A stretch of DNA of 64,000 nt from assembly GCF_000381885.1 (NCBI RefSeq), contig NZ_KB907216.1, positions 179,689 to 243,688 of the forward strand, in the 5' to 3' direction. The stretch is from Actinomadura atramentaria DSM 43919. Lineage in GTDB: Bacteria; Actinomycetota; Actinomycetes; Streptosporangiales; Streptosporangiaceae. The notes under the pieces are model-generated. The model worked only from the letters and a program-made list of their open reading frames with translations, ran no database searches and was not told the DNA's origin. Positions 1-7,735 of this stretch are shown here, in pieces. The translations under genes and the position numbers were made by a program. Within the stretch, counting starts at the first letter, position 1. Each line of letters opens with the position of its first letter.

Positions 1-849
1 TCGAAGCTGTACGTCCACGACTCGCTGCTCAGCGAGTACGCGGCGATGGGCTTCGAGTACGGCTACTCGATGACCCGCCCGGACGCGCTGGTCGCGTGGG
101 AGGCGCAGTTCGGCGACTTCGCCAACGGCGCGCAGTCGGTGATCGACGAGTACATCTCCTCGGGCGAGCAGAAGTGGGGCCAGCGCTCGTCGGTGGTGCT
201 GCTGCTGCCGCACGGCTACGAGGGCCAGGGGCCGGACCACTCGTCCGCCCGCATCGAGCGGTACCTGCAGCTCTGCGCGCAGGACAACATGACGGTCGCC
301 TACCCGACGACCCCGGCGAACTACTTCCACCTGCTGCGGTGGCAGACGCTGTCGGGCCGGGGCAAGCCGATGGTGGTGTTCACGCCGAAGTCGCTGCTGC
401 GCCTCAAGGCCGCGACGTCGCCGGTGTCGGAGTTCACCGAGGGCCGGTTCCAGCCGGTGATCGGGGAGACGAACCCGGCGATCGACCCGGCGGGCGTCAC
501 CCGCGTGCTGCTGACGACCGGCAAGATCTACTACGACGTGGCGAAGGCGCGGGACGCCAAGGACCGCACCGACACCGCCGTCGTCCGGGTCGAGCGGCTG
601 TACCCGCCGCCGGTGGACGAGATCCGCGCGGAGCTGGCCAAGTACCCGAACCACACCGAGGTCGTGTGGGTGCAGGACGAGCCGGCGAACATGGGCGCGT
701 GGCCGTTCATGGCGCTGAAGCTGCCGCACCACCTGGAGGGCCTGCGCCTGTCCCGGGTGTCGCGGCGGGCGTCGTCGTCGCCGGCCGTGGGGTCGGCGAA
801 GGTCCACCAGGCGGAGCAGGAGGCCCTGCTGGAACGCCTGTTCGGCTAG
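1..849 (+). CDS. kgd: Multifunctional 2-oxoglutarate decarboxylase/dehydrogenase E1, C-terminal part
   Basis: The last 282 codons of a large thiamine-diphosphate enzyme whose 5' end lies outside the window; the frame is open from base 1. The opening residues (HDSLLSEYAAMGFEYGYS) and later segments such as LLLPHGYEGQGPDHSSARIE are characteristic of the transketolase-like C-terminal half of 2-oxoglutarate dehydrogenase E1 and of the actinobacterial fused enzyme Kgd/SucA. The family converts 2-oxoglutarate in the TCA cycle, in the cytoplasm. The fused E2-like N-terminus expected in Actinobacteria cannot be checked here. The downstream DUF6104 gene supports the actinobacterial Kgd assignment. Confidence 0.95.
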   Translation, partial: SKLYVHDSLLSEYAAMGFEYGYSMTRPDALVAWEAQFGDFANGAQSVIDEYISSGEQKWGQRSSVVLLLPHGYEGQGPDHSSARIERYLQLCAQDNMTVAYPTTPANYFHLLRWQTLSGRGKPMVVFTPKSLLRLKAATSPVSEFTEGRFQPVIGETNPAIDPAGVTRVLLTTGKIYYDVAKARDAKDRTDTAVVRVERLYPPPVDEIRAELAKYPNHTEVVWVQDEPANMGAWPFMALKLPHHLEGLRLSRVSRRASSSPAVGSAKVHQAEQEALLERLFG

Positions 850-935
850 TCGGGACGGTTTCGGCCGGGGGCTCCGGAGCGCGCGCGGCGCGGTCCGGAG
901 CCCCCGGCGTTCACGGACGGATAGGGACGAAGAGG

Positions 936-1115
936 ATGTACTTCACTGACCGCGGCATCGAGGAGCTGGCGGACCGGCGCGGCGCGGAGGACGTGAGCCT
1001 GGCGTGGCTCGCGGAGCGGCTGCGCGAGTTCGTGGACCTGAACCCCGAGTTCGAGACGCCCGTCGAGCGGCTGGCGACGTGGCTGGCGCGGCTGGACGAC
1101 GAGGACGACGACTGA
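936..1115 (+). CDS. DUF6104 family small protein
   Basis: A 59-residue acidic protein starting MYFTDRGIEELADRRG and ending in a run of Asp/Glu. This matches the short DUF6104 proteins that commonly follow kgd in actinomycetes; function unknown. The start is chosen for the purine-rich GGGACGAAGAGG upstream. It lies 86 bp after the kgd stop on the same strand, so co-transcription is likely. The central segment (SLAWLAERLREFVDLNPEFETPVERLATWLARL) looks amphipathic and helical. A longer frame that opens inside kgd exists but is a shadow; only this part is family-like. Confidence 0.85.
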   Translation: MYFTDRGIEELADRRGAEDVSLAWLAERLREFVDLNPEFETPVERLATWLARLDDEDDD

Positions 1116-1155
1116 CGCGATACATCTTGACTTTTCGCATACGCGACATATCGTG
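1116..1155 (+). promoter_or_regulatory. Promoter with imperfect inverted repeat ahead of the DUF4097-PadR operon
   Basis: The intergenic gap holds CGATACATC (1118-1126) and GACATATCG (1145-1153), an imperfect inverted repeat, with a TTGACT -35-like box at 1127-1132 between the arms and a TATCGT -10 candidate at 1149-1154. Since the downstream operon encodes a PadR repressor, autoregulation is the likely role (inference). The 14-mer CGCGACATATCGTG at 1142-1155 recurs exactly at 49790-49803. Confidence 0.5.
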
Positions 1156-1205
1156 TTGAAGCGCGGGCGGGCCGGACCGCCCGCCGGGCGAGGAGGGCGG
1201 CGCGG

Positions 1206-2045
1206 ATGACGCGGTGGACGATCGAGGAACCCATCGACCTGGAGCTCGACGGGGTGGTCACGCTGCGGGCCACCATCGTCGCCGGGAGTCTGTCCGTGCT
1301 CGCGACCGACGCGCCCGACGCGGTCCCGTCCGTCGTCGTCCACCACGTGTCCGGGCCGCCGCTGCGCGTCGTCCACGAGGCGGGGCTGCTGACGATCACG
1401 CAGGACAACCTGCTCGACGGCGTCCTCGGCTGGCTCCGCACCCGCAGCGTCCGCGCGGACGTGACCGTCACCGTGCCGCGCGAGTGCCCCGTCTCGGTGA
1501 ACCTGGTGTCGGCGGACGGGCTGATCTCCGGGCTCGGCGCGCGGGCGTCCGTCAAGAGCGCGTCCGGCACCGTCACGCTCGACGGCGTCACCGGTGACGT
1601 GGACGCCAACACCGTCTCCGGGGCCATCGAGGCGACCGGCCTGGACGGCACCGTCTCGTTCACCTCCGTCTCCGGCGACCTCGCGCTCGCGGGCGGCACC
1701 GTCGCGCGGCTCGGCGCGCGCACCGTCAGCGGCCGCGTCACCGCCGACGTCGAACTGCCGCACGCCGGGCGCATCGACGTCCACTCGGTCTCCGGCGACG
1801 TCGCGCTGCGCGTCCCCGCGACCGCCGGGGCGGCCGTCGCGCTGAGCAGCGCGGCCGGGGCGATCGACACCTCGTTCGCGGAGCTGCGCCGCCAGGAGGT
1901 CGGGATCATGAAGAACATCGGCGGCACCATCGGCGACGGCGCCGGGAAGGTCGCCGTCACCACCGTGTCCGGCGCGGTGACGCTGCTCGCCCGCGACGAC
2001 GACTCCCCCGAGATCACCGACTCCGGAACGGAGAACCCGCGTTGA
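1206..2045 (+). CDS. DUF4097 family beta-strand repeat protein
   Basis: A 279-residue protein with repeated short beta-strand units of the type TVSG/SVSGDV/SASGTVTLDGVTGDV across most of its length, the hallmark of DUF4097 (putative adhesin-like, head GIN domain type) proteins. No signal peptide or membrane segment is visible, so it is predicted to be intracellular. Its stop overlaps the start of the PadR gene by 4 bp, implying translational coupling. DUF4097-PadR pairs are common in actinomycetes, but the biochemical role is unknown to me. The start follows a GGAGGGCGGCGCGG Shine-Dalgarno-like stretch. Confidence 0.85.
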   Translation: MTRWTIEEPIDLELDGVVTLRATIVAGSLSVLATDAPDAVPSVVVHHVSGPPLRVVHEAGLLTITQDNLLDGVLGWLRTRSVRADVTVTVPRECPVSVNLVSADGLISGLGARASVKSASGTVTLDGVTGDVDANTVSGAIEATGLDGTVSFTSVSGDLALAGGTVARLGARTVSGRVTADVELPHAGRIDVHSVSGDVALRVPATAGAAVALSSAAGAIDTSFAELRRQEVGIMKNIGGTIGDGAGKVAVTTVSGAVTLLARDDDSPEITDSGTENPR

Positions 2046-2830
2046 GCCCCGTCTTCGGCCACGGCCGCCTGCGGCTGTACCTGCTCAAGCTGCTGGAGGA
2101 GAGCCCGCGGCACGGCTACGAGGTGATCCGGCTGCTCCAGGACCGGTTCCTCGGCGTCTACTCGCCGTCCCCCGGCACGATCTACCCGCGGCTCGCGCGG
2201 CTGGAGGCCGAGGGCCTGGTCACGCACGAGATGGTGAAGGGCAAGAAGGTCTACTCGCTGACCGACGCGGGGCGCGCCGAGCTGGAGCGCCGCATGGACG
2301 AGCTGGCGGAGCTGGAGGACGAGATCTCCGCGTCCGCGCAGAAGTTCGCGCGGGAGGTGCAGCAGGACGTGCGGCAGACCGTCCGGTCGCTGCGCGAGGA
2401 GCTGACGCAGGCGGCGCGGACCGTCCGCGAGCAGAGCCGCCAGGCGACCCGCGAGGCGTGGCAGGGCACGGCCGACTCCACCCGCGACGTGTGGCGGGAG
2501 ACGGCCGAGACCGCCAAGGACGCCTGGCGCGGCACGGCGGGCACCACGAAGGAGGAGTGGCTGCGCCAGAAGGAGCAGTGGCGCGAGCAGACGCAGCTCT
2601 GGAAGGAGGAGTGGCGGCGCAACTGGGAGGACGCGTGGCGCACCGCCACCGGCTCCCGGGAGGACGTGCGGCGGCTCAAGCTGGAGCGGCTGCTCAGCTC
2701 GTTCGTCGGCGACGTCCGCTCGGCCGCCGCCGGGGGCGGCTTCACCGACGACGACCTGCGCCGCGTCCGCGCGGTCCTCGACGAGGCGCGCGACCGGATC
2801 ACCGAGTCCCTGCGGGACGGCGACCGGTAG
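2042..2830 (+). CDS. PadR family transcriptional regulator with an 11-residue tryptophan repeat
   Basis: A 262-residue protein with a TTG start overlapping the upstream stop. Residues 1-90 form a PadR winged helix (LRLYLLKLLEESPRHGYEV, then PSPGTIYPRLARLEAEGL). PadR proteins repress small operons, often their own. Residues about 118-200 are unusual: a highly charged helical segment in which Trp140, Trp151, Trp162 and Trp173 recur exactly every 11 residues in units like TRDVWRETAET, then pack more densely up to Trp199. The C-terminal 60 residues resume ordinary sequence. The repeat resembles 11-mer amphipathic helices rather than the usual PadR dimerization domain. Operon with DUF4097. Confidence 0.9.
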   Translation: MSPVFGHGRLRLYLLKLLEESPRHGYEVIRLLQDRFLGVYSPSPGTIYPRLARLEAEGLVTHEMVKGKKVYSLTDAGRAELERRMDELAELEDEISASAQKFAREVQQDVRQTVRSLREELTQAARTVREQSRQATREAWQGTADSTRDVWRETAETAKDAWRGTAGTTKEEWLRQKEQWREQTQLWKEEWRRNWEDAWRTATGSREDVRRLKLERLLSSFVGDVRSAAAGGGFTDDDLRRVRAVLDEARDRITESLRDGDR

Positions 2831-3049
2831 CGGGCGCGGCGCGATCTTCTCGACCTCGGCGTAGGAGTCGTACTGGTCCAGCTCGTCGGCGCTGCGCGCT
2901 GACCATCGTCGCGGGCTCGCCCGCCGCCTCCCGGCTGCGCAGGTCGCCCGCTGCTCCTTCACCCCGGTCGTCTGGTGCCCGACGACGATAGCCGGGAACG
3001 GCTTCCCGGACGCGTCGTCGGGGATGTAGATGGTCCCGGCGAGGGTCAT
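2831..3049 (-). pseudogene. Remnant of an alpha/beta hydrolase gene
   Basis: On the minus strand, 3049 down to about 2950 reads MTLAGTIYIPDDASGKPFPA and then IVVGHQTTGVKEQ, the start of a dienelactone-hydrolase-like alpha/beta hydrolase (YcjY type). It then jumps to DQYDSYAEVEKIAPRPLP at about 2885-2835, which resembles a stretch near the C-terminal end of the same family. The nucleophile region in between is missing and the join is nonsense-like (many Arg/Ala). I read this as a gene with a large internal deletion and no terminus. It lies between the PadR gene and lsr2 and explains most of that 445 bp gap. Confidence 0.6.
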
Positions 3050-3275
3050 TCCGTCGCTGGCCCGGCGCGGACGGCGTTGAAGTCGAAGTCCGCGGCGGGA
3101 CGCGCCGCGCCGATCGGCCGCCGGGCGAATATTCCCCAGCGCAATGGATGAACGGCACCATTTCCACACAAACCGACTGGCAAATCCTCGTCACGCGTAA
3201 ACCAACGAAGAGGCTATGCTGTTTGCCACTGGGCCATCCGAACGCCGGTTCGACGCATGCAACAAGGAGTCTGGC

Positions 3276-3605
3276 ATGGCACATAGAGTCATGGTCACCC
3301 TCGTCGACGACATCGACGGCGGGGAGGCGGAAGAGACCGTCCACTTCTCACTCGATGGAGCCGCCTACTCCATCGACCTGAGCACGAAGAACGCGGAACG
3401 GCTTCGCGACGGTCTGGAACCGTTCGTCAAGCGCGCCCGCCGCGTTCAGGCCAGGACGGCCAAGCCCGGCCGCGCCCCGCGCACGGCCGACAGCCGCGAG
3501 CGGCCCGCCGAGATCCGCGCCTGGGCCAGGGCGCAGAACATCGAGGTCAACGAGCGCGGACGCATCCCTGCGAACGTGATCGAACAGTACGAGGCGGCAC
3601 ACTAG
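3276..3605 (+). CDS. lsr2: Lsr2 family nucleoid-associated protein
   Basis: A 109-residue protein. The N-terminus (MAHRVMVTLVDDIDGGEAEETVHFSLDG) is the Lsr2 dimerization domain, followed by a basic linker and a C-terminal DNA-binding domain with the AT-hook-like RGR motif in NERGRIPANVIEQY. Lsr2 is an H-NS-like xenogeneic silencer binding AT-rich DNA. The start at 3276 has an AAGGAG ribosome site at 3264-3269; an upstream in-frame ATG at 3216 is rejected. It is monocistronic and sits at the edge of an accessory region, a plausible context for a silencer. Actinomycetes often carry several lsr2 paralogues, so this need not be the main copy. Confidence 0.95.
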   Translation: MAHRVMVTLVDDIDGGEAEETVHFSLDGAAYSIDLSTKNAERLRDGLEPFVKRARRVQARTAKPGRAPRTADSRERPAEIRAWARAQNIEVNERGRIPANVIEQYEAAH

Positions 3606-3924
3606 CGACATTTCTCCACGCACGATCGCAGTTTCCGACCGGACCGCATTGCCTCCCGAAGCACGACGAAAATGCGTTCCGGCCACCCGACCTGCGGCCA
3701 TGTACCCCAGCGAAGCATCCGCCTCCCTGGAGCACATGGCCGCAGATCAAAACCCGCCGGCGTTTTCAGAAGTCCCGCCTCGGGCGGCTCGGTCTAACCG
3801 GGTCGTCGGCGAGCGCGGCACCGCTTCGCGATCCGGCCGAGGCGCCTTGCCGCGGGCGTCGGCCGCCGCCGCGCGACGGAGTTAAATCGCGTCCGGCCCG
3901 GTGAATTGGGGGCGCGCTTGATCG
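3606..3924. other. Intergenic region, no recognisable gene
   Basis: A convergent gap between lsr2 and the methyltransferase gene. Small frames here lack family resemblance and ribosome sites. A weak hairpin (CCGCC-TCG-GGCGG near 3778) could help terminate transcription. Confidence 0.4.
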
Positions 3925-4740
3925 CTAGGCGGCCTTGCGGCGGGCCGTGGCGGCGATCGTCGTGTACGCCATCGTGAAGGCGCCGCCCGCCGCGTCCACG
4001 GCCGCGCCGAGCCCGTCGAGGATTCGCCGCCGGACGTCCTCGGGGAGCCGGGTGAAACCGCCGGTGGTGACGACGAGGTCCAGCCACTCGTCACGGGTGT
4101 AGGGGCGTTCCCAGGGGAACAGCCATTCCTCCGGCTCGTCGAATGTTCCGGCCTCGCGGAGCGTGTCCGCGACCTTCTTGTATCCCTCGCGGTAGGTGTC
4201 CGAGGCGGGCCGGGTCCAGAGCCTGCCGAACGGCGAGTCCGGCAGGGCGCGGTCGTACACGGCGGCGAACTCGGCGCGCAGTTCGTCCGGCGGGTCGAAG
4301 GCGTTGGAGAACGCGGCGAACCGGCCGCCGGGGCGGAGGGCCGCGGCGGCCTTCGCGACGCCCGCGACGGGGTCCACCCAGTGCCAGGACTGCGCGGCGA
4401 CGACCGCGTCGAACGCGCGGCCCGCCGCGTCCCAGTCCTCGAAGGTGGCGACCTCGGTCGCGATTCCGTCGCGTCCGGCGAGTTCGGCCATGCGCGGGTC
4501 GGGGTCGACGCCGAGGACGCGGCATCCGGCGGCGGCGAAGAGGCGCGCGGCGATGCCCGTCCCGCAGCCGACGTCGAGCACGTCCCGGCCGGGGCTGCCC
4601 GCGACGATCCGCTCCACCAGCTCGGCGGGGTACGCGGGGCGGGCCCGGTCGTACCGGTCGGCGTCCGCGCCGAAGCCCTCGGCGATCTCCCGCTGCCGGT
4701 GCGCCGCCGTTCCCTGGGTTCCTGCTTCTGAAGTGGCCAT
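3925..4740 (-). CDS. Class I SAM-dependent methyltransferase
   Basis: A 271-residue protein with the Rossmann methyltransferase motif I DVLDVGCGTGIAARLFAAAG, acidic motif II (VLGVDPDPRM), and a motif-IV-like stretch (FDAVVAAQSWHWVDP), typical of the UbiE/Methyltransf_11 families. The substrate is not predictable. Start chosen at 4740: a TATAGT -10-like box (minus strand, 4752-4747) ends 6 nt before the ATG, which suggests a leaderless transcript. The alternative ATG at 4761 lies inside the operator repeat. A small-molecule-controlled gene is likely given the repeated GCCCACT half-sites at the start. Confidence 0.9.
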   Translation of the reverse strand: MATSEAGTQGTAAHRQREIAEGFGADADRYDRARPAYPAELVERIVAGSPGRDVLDVGCGTGIAARLFAAAGCRVLGVDPDPRMAELAGRDGIATEVATFEDWDAAGRAFDAVVAAQSWHWVDPVAGVAKAAAALRPGGRFAAFSNAFDPPDELRAEFAAVYDRALPDSPFGRLWTRPASDTYREGYKKVADTLREAGTFDEPEEWLFPWERPYTRDEWLDLVVTTGGFTRLPEDVRRRILDGLGAAVDAAGGAFTMAYTTIAATARRKAA

Positions 4741-4742
4741 GC

Positions 4743-4770
4743 GCCCACTATAAGTGGGCAAGCGCCCACT
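4743..4770 (-). promoter_or_regulatory. Triple GCCCACT operator over a leaderless promoter
   Basis: GCCCACT (4743-4749), its inverse AGTGGGC (4753-4759) and GCCCACT again (4764-4770) make two overlapping palindromes with 3-nt and 4-nt spacers. They overlap the predicted -10 of the methyltransferase gene. This is the architecture of a TetR/MarR-type repressor site. No regulator gene adjoins it. Confidence 0.6.
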
Positions 4771-4817
4771 ATCTCTTGGCGTTCACTTTCGGCGAAGCTG
4801 TCGGAAGGTGCCGGTGA

Positions 4818-5930
4818 TCACCGGTTGCCGGATCGCAGGTCGCCGATCCGGCTCCGCAACGTCGGTGCGCGCAAGCCCCTCACCAGCACCTCCAGGGCGG
4901 CGTCGATGCTCGTGCCCAGGAAGAACTCGCCGCCGATGTCGTGGACCATGTAGACGCGGCCTTGCTCGTCAACGATCAGCACGTTCGTGGAATCGTCCGT
5001 GCGGCCGATGGGGAAGGTCCGCATGGACAGCCTGGCGGCGAGCCCGAACGCCGACACCTCCGCCAGCGGAACGTCCGCCGGGAAGAAGTGGATGGGGAAC
5101 GCGCCGGTCTCCTCGCCCCGCCCGAACGGGTACAGGTCCAGCAGGCCGAACTCGCGATAGATGTCACGCGCGGCCGGAAAGATCTCGTGCCGCTTCCCCA
5201 GCGGGTCGGTCTGGGCGCAGAAGTCGGCCAGCCAGGGGTCGACCCGCGCGGCCGCGTCGCGGCCCGGCATCCATCCGGCCTGGAACAGCGCCGTCTCCAC
5301 GTCGGCGTGGAACCGCGGGTTCTCCAGATCAAGCTCGTCGAAGCGGTCGTAGTCCATCGGGATGGTCGGCGGCTCGTTCGACAGTTCACCCCGCACCAGG
5401 CTCGGCGGTGTGGTCTCCAGGTACTGCTGCTTCCTGTACTCGGCGCGGAGCCGTGCTTCGATCCGGCCGCACTCGAACAGCGCCTCGCGCGCGGCCAGCC
5501 GGACGGGCTCGGGCACCGGAGGGCAGCGGTATTCGTGGCTCTCGATGTGCTCGTAGAACGCGGGCTGCGGGGCGAGGTGGTGCTCCTGAAGGTGGTAGGT
5601 CGAGATGTCGGACCAGATCCACGTCCCATCGGTCCGGTAGCGCACCGGTACCGCCCAGCGCCGGTCGGGGTTCTCCGGGTCGAACACGTCGTAGGTGCGC
5701 TCGTCGGACGGGACGAGCAGCGCGCCGGAGCGAAGGTATTCGAGCAGCCGCCCGCGCTCCCCGGCGTCGCTCACCCAGGGACGTCCCGGCCACGGTCGCG
5801 GACGCTTCCGCTCATCGAACCCGTCCGCGACCGCCGCGAACCGAAACCCGCCGACCTCCTGCGGAGGCATGACCGGAAGCGGTGCCGGCGGCTGCCACCC
5901 GGCCGCGTCCCGTCGTTCCTCGTCCGCCAT
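4818..5930 (-). CDS. SUKH-3-like immunity-domain protein
   Basis: A 370-residue protein. The C-terminal part (from about residue 215: VETALFQAGWMPGRDAAARV, then LDLYPFG, FPADVP, and GRVYMVHDIGGEFFLGTSIDAALEVLVRG) fits the SUKH-3 fold of polymorphic-toxin immunity proteins. The N-terminal 200 residues, rich in Trp/Tyr/His (GTWIWSDISTYHLQEHHLAP), are not a family I recognise. An AAGGAGG ribosome site precedes the ATG. It is last in a three-gene minus-strand operon, 15 bp after the small Cys-rich gene. SUKH proteins neutralise toxins, often nucleases; no toxin gene is seen nearby. Confidence 0.7.
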   Translation of the reverse strand: MADEERRDAAGWQPPAPLPVMPPQEVGGFRFAAVADGFDERKRPRPWPGRPWVSDAGERGRLLEYLRSGALLVPSDERTYDVFDPENPDRRWAVPVRYRTDGTWIWSDISTYHLQEHHLAPQPAFYEHIESHEYRCPPVPEPVRLAAREALFECGRIEARLRAEYRKQQYLETTPPSLVRGELSNEPPTIPMDYDRFDELDLENPRFHADVETALFQAGWMPGRDAAARVDPWLADFCAQTDPLGKRHEIFPAARDIYREFGLLDLYPFGRGEETGAFPIHFFPADVPLAEVSAFGLAARLSMRTFPIGRTDDSTNVLIVDEQGRVYMVHDIGGEFFLGTSIDAALEVLVRGLRAPTLRSRIGDLRSGNR

Positions 5931-5945
5931 TGCGAACCTCCTTCG

Positions 5946-6155
5946 TCAGTCCGCGAAGCTCCGCCGGGCGGCGCGGACCTCGGTGAGGGTGCCGCGCAGC
6001 CGCTCGACGTCGAAACGCTGGCGGGTCAGCACGTCGTCGGGGATCTCGGAGGCCGAGCCGTCCGGGACGAAACCCGTCGTTCCGCAGTCCTCGCACGGCT
6101 GCCGGGCCGTGTACGGGTACGCCTCCGAGGCGGTGCGGGCCAGTCGCGGGCTCAT
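5946..6155 (-). CDS. Small protein with a CxxC motif
   Basis: A 69-residue product (MSPRLARTASEAYPYTARQP...) with EDCGTTGF, plus a C-terminal helical segment. The ATG overlaps the stop of the upstream gene in an ATGA arrangement, which fixes the start and indicates translational coupling. Not a family I recognise. Its place in the SUKH operon suggests an accessory immunity-type or toxin-island protein (inference). Confidence 0.6.
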   Translation of the reverse strand: MSPRLARTASEAYPYTARQPCEDCGTTGFVPDGSASEIPDDVLTRQRFDVERLRGTLTEVRAARRSFAD

Positions 6156-6826
6156 CGGCGCGGCTTCCTGTTCTCGCGGCGGGTACCGTCCGGGCTGCCG
6201 GGGCGCGTCCACAGCACGGCTCCGGCGGCGAGTGCGCTCTGGTGGTAGGGCGGCAATTCCACGTCGGCCGCGAACACCTCCGCCTGCGGGTCGGGCTCGC
6301 CGTGCCCGGCCATCGCGGCCTGGAGGTCGAGGGTGAGGAGATAGGGCTCGACGCCCGGTTCGGTCCTGACGAGGTAGATCCGCTTGGGCGGCATCATCGG
6401 CAGGTCCGGGAGGGACCGGTAGGACCGCGTCAGATCGACGGCTCCGTCCGCCGCGCCGACGACGCCGATCACCGCCCGGTCCAGCGTGTCGACCGCGTGC
6501 CCGGCGGGATTCGCGTCACCGCGCGTCGGCGGTGCGGGGGTGAAGCGGTACGGCATATCCGGTTCGCCTTGGTGGCGGCGGACTGCGTTCAGCGGCGGCC
6601 CGTCCAGCCGGTATCCGTCGCGAAGCTCGCGGAGCACCGCCAGGTCGGCGTCGGTGAGCGGCACGTCCAGGGTGACCGCCGCCACCGGAACGGTCCGGGC
6701 GATGTAGTCCAGGCGGCCGATCGCGAGCCAGTGCCGTTCCTCGGCCAGCACCTCGTCGGGCAGTCGGCCCGCGAGCCGCAGCAGCATCGCGTGGCACGCG
6801 GGCCGCGGGTCGCCCAGCGGCGTCAT
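6152..6826 (-). CDS. Hypothetical protein, first gene of the SUKH operon
   Basis: About 224 residues from the ATG at 6826 (MTPLGDPRPACHAMLLRLAG); a GTG further upstream at 6856 is possible. No signal peptide or membrane helix. It alternates acidic helical segments with Pro-rich loops, and has PPKRIYLVRTEPGVEPYLLT near residue 165. I do not recognise a family. It is coupled to the CxxC protein by a 4 bp overlap and then to the SUKH-3-like gene, so its role is probably tied to that system. Confidence 0.55.
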   Translation of the reverse strand: MTPLGDPRPACHAMLLRLAGRLPDEVLAEERHWLAIGRLDYIARTVPVAAVTLDVPLTDADLAVLRELRDGYRLDGPPLNAVRRHQGEPDMPYRFTPAPPTRGDANPAGHAVDTLDRAVIGVVGAADGAVDLTRSYRSLPDLPMMPPKRIYLVRTEPGVEPYLLTLDLQAAMAGHGEPDPQAEVFAADVELPPYHQSALAAGAVLWTRPGSPDGTRRENRKPRR

Positions 6827-7173
6827 GGCCGGGACCGGGCAGTGACCGCTCGCCACTCCCTTGGCCGCACGTCGGTTCCGAGATCACGGGAACCGGTTAC
6901 CCGCGTCCGCTCGCCGAACTCACCCACGGACACCGCATTCATGACCTGTGACCTGCACGTTCTCCAGACCATTCGGAAACCGCCGCCTTGCGGCTTCACC
7001 GGCACTTTACCTGGCACCGGCGGAACGTGGTCAGCGATAAACCGGGCCGCCACCCTGTTGGAGAACTGCCGGCCCGGGCCGCTCCTCCGATGTCCGCGAC
7101 GGCACGCGGCGGCCACCGTGAGGTCGGCCGCACGGCTTTCCCAGGTCAGGGGATCACGCGGCTGCACTTCGGT
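6827..7173. other. Intergenic region, no supported gene
   Basis: About 350 bp upstream of the SUKH operon and downstream of the next minus-strand gene. Minus-strand frames through here lack family resemblance and ribosome sites. The promoter of the SUKH operon is expected here but I see no clear boxes. Confidence 0.3.
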
Positions 7174-7650
7174 TCACAAGCAGGTCCAGCAGTAGAGATG
7201 GTCGTTCGCCTGGCGAGCGCGGCGGGCCAGAGCCACAAGGCTCTCCACGAAGCGCAGGGCGGGTGCCGTGTCCACCTCACCGGGTTCCTCGATCCGGACC
7301 CATTCCTCGGCAACCGACGGGAGCGCGCGGTCCTCGGCTCCGGCGAGCGCGTCACGGATTCGGTCATCGAGTTCTTCGAGCCAGGGGCCTTCGTGCTGCG
7401 CCTCCGTCCCATCCGGCGGCCACAGGAACCGGGTCCGGACCAGATCGGCGCTCTCCGGCGCGGCGCGGATCAGCCCGATCAGCTCGCCGAGGGCGATGTG
7501 CGGATCAATGCCCTTCGCATCCAGCGCGTCCAGACCGGCGATGGTCGCCGGGCCGTTCGGTACGCCGTCGCCCTCGTCAAGGAGGCGGAGCGCGGTCTCC
7601 CCATCGGGTGCCCGGAAGTAATCGAAAAGCACGCCCACGCTCGCTCCCAT
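7174..7650 (-). CDS. Hypothetical protein (MGASVGVLFDYFRAPD type)
   Basis: A 158-residue acidic protein beginning MGASVGVLFDYFRAPDGETA and ending DHLYCWTCL. The start at 7650 is backed by an AGGGACGGCG ribosome site; frames further upstream are not protein-like. Its length, acidity and helical character are compatible with a SMI1/Imm-type immunity protein, but I cannot name a family. It follows the phosphotransferase gene by 85 bp on the same strand, upstream of the SUKH operon. Confidence 0.6.
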   Translation of the reverse strand: MGASVGVLFDYFRAPDGETALRLLDEGDGVPNGPATIAGLDALDAKGIDPHIALGELIGLIRAAPESADLVRTRFLWPPDGTEAQHEGPWLEELDDRIRDALAGAEDRALPSVAEEWVRIEEPGEVDTAPALRFVESLVALARRARQANDHLYCWTCL

Positions 7651-7735
7651 CGCCGTCCCTGGAACCATCGCGCGGATCGTACCGACCCCCGACGTCAAAA
7701 CGACGGGGGCGGGATGGCCAGGGCTTTTGCGGTTC

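Noticed and set aside
911..3169. 752-codon minus-strand frame
   Set aside because: Mostly antisense to DUF4097 and PadR; only its first part corresponds to the hydrolase remnant, listed as a pseudogene.
6823..7167. 114-codon minus-strand frame upstream of the SUKH operon
   Set aside because: No ribosome site, no family resemblance, and it overlaps the start of the next gene; treated as non-coding.
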